Positions 5,177 to 8,724 of a DNA stretch of 8,724 nt are shown here, piece by piece. The notes under the pieces are model-generated. The model had not been told where the DNA came from. It searched no databases and saw nothing but the letters and a program-made list of their open reading frames with translations. The stretch is from Thermoanaerobaculia bacterium (lineage in GTDB: Bacteria; Acidobacteriota; Thermoanaerobaculia; Multivoradales; UBA5704), in contig JAICSG010000127.1 of NCBI GenBank assembly GCA_025937035.1, positions 1 to 8,724 on the forward strand, written 5' to 3'. Both the position numbers and the translations under genes were made by a program. Numbering within the stretch: the first letter of the stretch is position 1; the number at the start of each line of letters is the position of its first letter.

Positions 5177-6394
5177 ATGAAACCGCCCGCCGCGATCCTC
5201 CCCGAGCCCCTCTTCCAGCGGGCCGTGGGCTTCCTGCGCGAGCTGACCTCGATCTCCTCGGATAGCGGCGATCCCGCGGGGCTCCGGCGCGCGGCCGGGC
5301 ACCTCGCGGCGGCCCTGCGGGAGCGCGGCCTGGCCACCGAGATCCGGGACGAAACGCCGGACGCGGATTCTACCCCGCTTCCCGTCCTCTACGCCCGGGG
5401 GCCGGACACCGCGCGGGGCCACCTCCTGCTGATCGGCCATCTCGACACCGTCCTCCCGGCTATGGAGCCTCAGATCGAAGGCGACCGGCTGGTGGCCACC
5501 GGCGCCATCGACATGAAAGGGGGGCTCGCCGCCTTCGTGGGAGCCCTGGACCTCCTCCGCGACCGGGGTCAGCAGCCCCCCGCCGATCTGCTGCTGGTGG
5601 TGGTGCCGGACGAGGAGGGGGGGGGAGCGCTCTCGCAGGCCGCCGTCCGCCGCTGGGGGGAGACGGCGCGGGCGCTCTGGGTGCTGGAGCCGGGCGAGCC
5701 CGCGGGCGACGCCGAGACGATCGTGGCGGGCCGCCGGGGGATGTTCGAATGGCGGCTCGACGTGCGCGGCCAGGCGGCCCATTCCGGCCTCCACTACTGG
5801 GACGGCCGCTCGGCCCTCGCTGCCGCCGCCCGCTGGGTGGCCGAGGCCGAGGCGCTCTCGCGACGGGACGGCGGCCCCACCATCAACGCCGGCCGCTTCG
5901 TGGGCGGCGATACGACCTTCGTGGACGACCTCTCCCACGCCTACAGCCTCCTGGGAACGGACCGCCAGCTCAACGTCGTCCCCGACCGCGCGATCGTCGA
6001 GGGGGAGACCCGCTTCCTCCGCCCCGGCGAAAGCCAGGAATTGCAGCGCCGTCTGGAGACCCTGGCCCGGGACGTCGCGGTCGCCACCGGCACCGAGATC
6101 TCCTTCGCCGCCAGCCTCTTCATCCCGCCGGTCGATCCCCGCGGCCCGCATGGCGGCGTCTGCCGCCGCGCCGCCGCCCTGGCCGCCAAACGCGGCTGGC
6201 GCCTGGAGATCGAGGAAGAGCGCGGCGGCATCTCCTTCCCCAACTTCCTCCCCGATCCCGGCAGGATTCCGGTGCTCGACGGCCTCGGGCCGGTGGGCGG
6301 GGGGATGCACACCCGGGAGGAGCACGTGGAGCTGCGGTCGCTGAGGCGGCGGATCGTGCTGTTGGCGGATTTGTTGGCTGAGGCAAGGACTTAA
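5177..6394 (+). CDS. M20-family zinc metallopeptidase (carboxypeptidase G2-like)
   Basis: This 405-residue protein has the full M20 layout. The catalytic domain contains GHLDTV (His88, with Asp90), GAIDMKGG (Asp112, the bridging metal ligand), PDEEGGG (Glu146 catalytic, Glu147 ligand), LEPGEP (Glu171, ligand position) and MHTREEHVEL (His378). The lid or dimerisation domain covers about 185-310 and starts with RRGMFEWRLDVRGQAAHSG. The family removes C-terminal amino acids or deacylates N-acyl amino acids using two zinc ions. The Glu at position 171 fits the carboxypeptidase G2/ArgE-like branch, but the substrate cannot be read from sequence. No signal peptide is seen, so it should be cytoplasmic. 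The ATG at 5177 has no good Shine-Dalgarno sequence. The tandem array ends just upstream and may contain its promoter. Its stop overlaps the convergent DDAH-like gene by 4 bp. Confidence 0.92.
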   Translation: MKPPAAILPEPLFQRAVGFLRELTSISSDSGDPAGLRRAAGHLAAALRERGLATEIRDETPDADSTPLPVLYARGPDTARGHLLLIGHLDTVLPAMEPQIEGDRLVATGAIDMKGGLAAFVGALDLLRDRGQQPPADLLLVVVPDEEGGGALSQAAVRRWGETARALWVLEPGEPAGDAETIVAGRRGMFEWRLDVRGQAAHSGLHYWDGRSALAAAARWVAEAEALSRRDGGPTINAGRFVGGDTTFVDDLSHAYSLLGTDRQLNVVPDRAIVEGETRFLRPGESQELQRRLETLARDVAVATGTEISFAASLFIPPVDPRGPHGGVCRRAAALAAKRGWRLEIEEERGGISFPNFLPDPGRIPVLDGLGPVGGGMHTREEHVELRSLRRRIVLLADLLAEART

Positions 6395-7293
6395 AGGGAC
6401 AAGGAGCCGCGACCGGGGAGCTCCCGCCAGACCGGCCGGGTCAGGCAGGTGGGGCCCCCTTCCGCCTTGAGCGAGATCTCCCGGCCGCGATAGGTGAGCA
6501 CCTCGCAGCCGGCCTCCTCCAGGCGCTTCTGGGTGATCGGATTGCCTTCCAGCATCAGGAGCTTGCGGGGGGCGAGGGCCAGGACGTTGGGCGCCTGGGT
6601 GGCGAATTCCTCCTCCGGCACCTCGATCAGGCGGATCCCCCGATCGCGCAGCAGCCGCCAGAAGGAGACCGGCAGGAGCGGCAGGTAGACCACCGCCAGA
6701 TCGTCGTCCACCAAGCTGATGAGGGAGAGCAGATGGAGGCAGGCCTCGGGGCCGCCGAAGTAGGGGAGCTCGACCGGAAGGACCTCGACGCCCAGGGGCG
6801 CCAGGATCTCCCGGAGCTGGCGCAGACCCTCGGCGTTGGTGCGGAACCCCTGGCCGGCGGCCAGGGTGTGGCGGTCGAGCCAGAGGAGGTCTCCGCCTTC
6901 CGCCGTGGCCTCGCCCTGAAGCGCGCCGAGGACGGGGACGCCGATCTCCTGGAGCCGGCGGCCGAGCGCCTCCTCCTCGCCCCGGCGCAGCGCCTTGCCC
7001 ATCCTCAGGAGCACGGCGCCGCGCTCGGTAATCAGAACGGGATCGAAAACGAAAATGGAGTCAGCGCGGTCCGGCTGCGGCTCGGAGTGATCGATCACCT
7101 CGACGCCCGCGCGGCGGATCATCTCCACCAGAGCGTCGTGCTCCCCCCGGGCCTCTTCCAGATCGGGCTGGGTGGTGTAGTGCCAACGCCCCGGATCGGC
7201 GCCGCCGAACGCCTCGTCCGGCCGGCGGACCAGGACCCGCCGCAGGGGTGCCACCATGCTCTGGCAACCATACCGGGCCGTGAAGTCATTCAT
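6391..7293 (-). CDS. DDAH/amidinotransferase-fold hydrolase
   Basis: The 300-residue product belongs to the guanidino-group-modifying superfamily (N-dimethylarginine dimethylaminohydrolase, arginine deiminase, amidinotransferase). Visible motifs are RRPDEAF near the start, DSIFVFDPVLI (Asp78), EGGDLLWLD (132-140, with the Glu-Gly-Gly-Asp turn), a GFRTN segment, CLHLLS with His187, a GNPITQKRLEEAGCEV stretch, and GGPTCLTRPVWRE with Cys283. These supply the expected Cys-His and acidic active-site set. DDAH converts methylated arginine to citrulline; related enzymes use other guanidino compounds, so substrate assignment is tentative. Length (300) is slightly above typical DDAH. The ATG overlaps the stop of the preceding cyclodeaminase gene (ATGAATGA, 8 bp), indicating coupled translation in one operon. 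No separate terminator is seen before the convergent M20 gene. Confidence 0.88.
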   Translation of the reverse strand: MNDFTARYGCQSMVAPLRRVLVRRPDEAFGGADPGRWHYTTQPDLEEARGEHDALVEMIRRAGVEVIDHSEPQPDRADSIFVFDPVLITERGAVLLRMGKALRRGEEEALGRRLQEIGVPVLGALQGEATAEGGDLLWLDRHTLAAGQGFRTNAEGLRQLREILAPLGVEVLPVELPYFGGPEACLHLLSLISLVDDDLAVVYLPLLPVSFWRLLRDRGIRLIEVPEEEFATQAPNVLALAPRKLLMLEGNPITQKRLEEAGCEVLTYRGREISLKAEGGPTCLTRPVWRELPGRGSLSL

Positions 7294-7894
7294 GATCGTA
7301 GATCCGCGCCTCGGCGAGGCTCCTGAGATCCCGCAGGTGGCGCCGGAGATCGCGAACGTCGTTCCTCCGGCCTTCCGCCCACTCTCCGGCGTCCGCGAAT
7401 TTCAGGTTGAGATGAGCCACGTGGGCCGCGGTCTCGCCGCCGGCGAGGGCTCCCAGTGTGGCGGCGCTCGCCTCCCCCTGCGCGCTCCGGGCTCCTTTCT
7501 CCCACAGCTCAAGGCCGATGCGTGCCACGGTGAGACAGAGCTCCGCGATCTCGATGGGAACCTCGGTCGCCCGCCGCTGCTTCTCTTCGGTGCGCTCCGC
7601 CCAGAACTGATCGAAAGCTTCGGCATCCTCGTCCACGGCCCGGCGGAGGCGCTCGGCCAGATCGCCCGCCTGCTCCAGCAGGGCCTCGGCACGCTCGCGG
7701 AAGGGGATGTAGATCTCGCGCCGCTTGCCGCTCCTCGCCGCCTTGAGGGTGTGCCGCGCCACGGTCTGCGCCAGACTCGCGGCGAGCGCGCCCATCAGGG
7801 CCGCGGAGCTCCCGGCGCCCGGCGTGGTGTTGCCGGCGGCGAAGAGCTCCAGGAATTCCCGGGCTCCGCGGTCGAGCAGCGGGCCCCTGGTCAC
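7286..7894 (-). CDS. Formiminotransferase-cyclodeaminase-type protein (FTCD-C/FchA-like)
   Basis: From a GTG start at 7894 the product is 202 residues, the normal size for the all-helical FTCD C-terminal domain family. It opens with a REFLELFAAGNTTPGAGSSAAL-like segment (residues 12-33), the family's glycine-rich TPG-x-GS motif, followed by a long helix. VDEDAEAF (87-94), EVPIEIAE (111-118) and HLNLKF (161-166) also match. Family members act as 5-formimino-THF cyclodeaminase or methenyl-THF cyclohydrolase. One oddity is that the usual Ser-Asp near residue 143 reads Ser-Ala, so activity may be altered. The GTG is preferred over in-frame starts further upstream because homology begins here and GTGA overlaps the preceding stop by 4 bp. 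The gene is therefore coupled to both neighbours. Confidence 0.88.
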   Translation of the reverse strand: MTRGPLLDRGAREFLELFAAGNTTPGAGSSAALMGALAASLAQTVARHTLKAARSGKRREIYIPFRERAEALLEQAGDLAERLRRAVDEDAEAFDQFWAERTEEKQRRATEVPIEIAELCLTVARIGLELWEKGARSAQGEASAATLGALAGGETAAHVAHLNLKFADAGEWAEGRRNDVRDLRRHLRDLRSLAEARIYDHE

Positions 7895-8262
7895 TTTTTC
7901 GAGGCCGCGGAATCGGACGATTCCGAGTAGGCGTTGTTGAGGCAGGGGCTGGACTGCGGAGTGAGCAGAGTGAAATTCTGCTGATAGAAGATGATCAGCA
8001 TCGTCTGTCCGGCATCCTCCTCCTCGTAATTGCACTGCTTGCCGACCCGCGACCACGTGTTGCCGTTGGCATCCTTGAAAGAGACCGTCCAATCGTCGTT
8101 CACACCGGTCTCCGCCTGAAACGAGACGGGGTCGCTGATCGCCCCGTTCGCCATCGGCTGCGGCGAGGGGACGTTCTGGCTCCCGTTGTGTCCGACGCTG
8201 ACAAACGTGATCGGTCCACCGGTGAGGTTGACGACTTGATATTGGCCGTTGTAGGTGCTCAT
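7891..8262 (-). CDS. Unrecognised 123-residue predicted beta-rich protein
   Basis: GGAGG about eight bases upstream supports the ATG at 8262. The product has no signal peptide or membrane segment. Alternating hydrophobic residues (YQVVNL, ITFVSVGHNG, DDWTVSF, TMLIIFY) suggest a small beta-sandwich, and there are two cysteines, Cys77 and Cys107. The C-terminus is Ser-rich and probably disordered. The NLTGGPITFVSVGHNG start and the DDWTVSFKDANGNTW-x-GKQC segment vaguely recall small secreted-toxin-like or 'up-regulated in Daf-2' beta domains, but I cannot confirm a family. Composition is richer in Asn, Gln, Ser and Thr, and visibly less GC-rich, than neighbouring genes, hinting at acquisition. 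Its stop overlaps the cyclodeaminase start (GTGA), so it is the first gene of that operon; the VapC gene ends 33 bases upstream. Function unknown. Confidence 0.78.
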   Translation of the reverse strand: MSTYNGQYQVVNLTGGPITFVSVGHNGSQNVPSPQPMANGAISDPVSFQAETGVNDDWTVSFKDANGNTWSRVGKQCNYEEEDAGQTMLIIFYQQNFTLLTPQSSPCLNNAYSESSDSAASKK

Positions 8263-8295
8263 GGATTTCTCCTCCTCCCTTTCAGCAGATCATTC

Positions 8296-8700
8296 TTAGG
8301 CCTTCACCAACTCCAAATCGGTTTTTGGGAAATCGTTCCCCTTGTAGAGCAGAGGGTCGCCAGTGGCGCGGGCCAGGGCGTACGAGCAGCAGTCCCCGAG
8401 ATTCAATCCTGCCGGATGTCGCCCTTTGCCAAACCGTTCCCATGCCTGGCGGGCGAATCGTGCATGCTCGGCCGTGAACGGCACGATGTCCAGAGCGAGC
8501 GCCTCGCAAAGAGAATCGAAGATCAGACGGCCGGACGGGCCCTTTCGGGCGAGAACGACGGAGCCGGCTTCAAGAATGGAAAAGGCGCTGATCCTGCGCT
8601 GCTCGGCGCTCAGAATCAGATCGAGAAAAGTGTTCTGTTCGGGCTCTCCGAAGAAGATGGCCAGCAGAGCCGAGCTGTCCAGAACGAGGCTCTTCGTCAA
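8296..8700 (-). CDS. vapC: VapC-type PIN-domain toxin ribonuclease
   Basis: This 134-residue PIN-domain protein carries the four expected acidic residues: Asp8 in VLDSSALLAI, Glu44 in SILEAG, Asp103 in NLGDCCSYALA and Asp123 in KGNDF. The GKGRHPAGLN stretch just before Asp103 is typical of a common VapC subgroup. VapC toxins are Mg-dependent endoribonucleases that cut tRNA or rRNA and are held inactive by VapB. The start is a TTG, because no in-frame ATG fits before Asp8. It overlaps the antitoxin stop (TTGA), which implies strict translational coupling to the antitoxin. The gene ends 33 bases before the next minus-strand gene, which has its own ribosome binding site. Confidence 0.92.
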   Translation of the reverse strand: MTKSLVLDSSALLAIFFGEPEQNTFLDLILSAEQRRISAFSILEAGSVVLARKGPSGRLIFDSLCEALALDIVPFTAEHARFARQAWERFGKGRHPAGLNLGDCCSYALARATGDPLLYKGNDFPKTDLELVKA

Positions 8701-8724
8701 AAGAGCCCTCTTTCGTCATAGCCC
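8697..8724 (-). CDS. vapB: VapB-like antitoxin, C-terminal end only (cut by window edge)
   Basis: Only eight codons and the stop are inside the window. They read GYDERGLF, then TGA at 8697-8699. A YDE-x-GL ending is typical of VapB antitoxins of the group paired with this VapC type, and the frame runs directly into the VapC TTG start with a 4-bp overlap. The toxin-binding tail and its neighbour make the call reasonable, but the DNA-binding part lies outside the window. Confidence 0.65.

Noticed and set aside
4733..6325. Long minus-strand open frame antisense to the M20 gene and running through the repeat array
   Set aside because: It is opposite a clear M20 peptidase with all metal ligands, and its composition is that of a GC-rich shadow; the repeat part is open only because the period is a multiple of three.
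7895..8092. Upstream in-frame extension of the cyclodeaminase
   Set aside because: The extension overlaps the 123-residue gene, which has its own strong ribosome binding site, and family similarity begins only after the GTG at 7894.

Overview
The window is GC-rich, about two thirds G+C by eye, densely coding, and has strong AGGAGG-type ribosome binding sites. The gene set (periplasmic AcvB/VirJ-type hydrolase, exported TPR hydrolase, VapBC module, YgiT-type zinc finger) suggests a Gram-negative soil or sediment bacterium. Acidobacteriota or a similar phylum is my guess. No rRNA, tRNA, CRISPR array or transposase is visible.

Left part (1-3718). A G-run block (45-72) is followed by a minus-strand YgiT/MqsA-type zinc-finger gene (101-463). 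The gene-free stretch 464-749 holds four near-perfect palindromes. Then come two plus-strand genes joined by an ATGA overlap: an exported alpha/beta hydrolase with C-terminal TPR-like helices, and an AcvB-type protein with two VirJ domains in tandem. Both probably act in the periplasm.

Middle (3719-4400). Two consecutive small genes encode paralogous secreted peptides of 75 and 78 residues. Each has a signal peptide ending AQA and eight cysteines in the mature part. Their signal regions are much better conserved than their mature parts. A fifth palindrome of the 549-685 family lies between them. The Shine-Dalgarno sequence and start codon of the second gene are buried in a long hairpin. I do not recognise the peptide family; with its regulation it is the best candidate here for something undescribed.

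Centre (4402-5176). A stand-alone Lrp/AsnC ligand-binding (RAM) domain gene on the minus strand and an M20 metallopeptidase gene on the plus strand diverge from a 378-bp tandem array. The array consists of 18 monomers of exactly 21 bp, organised into a 105-bp higher-order repeat of five monomers. Twenty-one bp is close to two turns of B-DNA, so the monomers are helically phased.

Right part (5177-8724). The M20 gene converges on a minus-strand operon, with 3' ends overlapping by 4 bp. In transcription order the operon encodes an unrecognised 123-residue predicted beta-rich protein, a formiminotransferase-cyclodeaminase-type protein and a DDAH/amidinotransferase-fold hydrolase. These three are tightly overlapped (GTGA, then ATGAATGA). 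Upstream lies a VapC PIN toxin with a TTG start that overlaps the end of a VapB-like antitoxin cut by the window edge.
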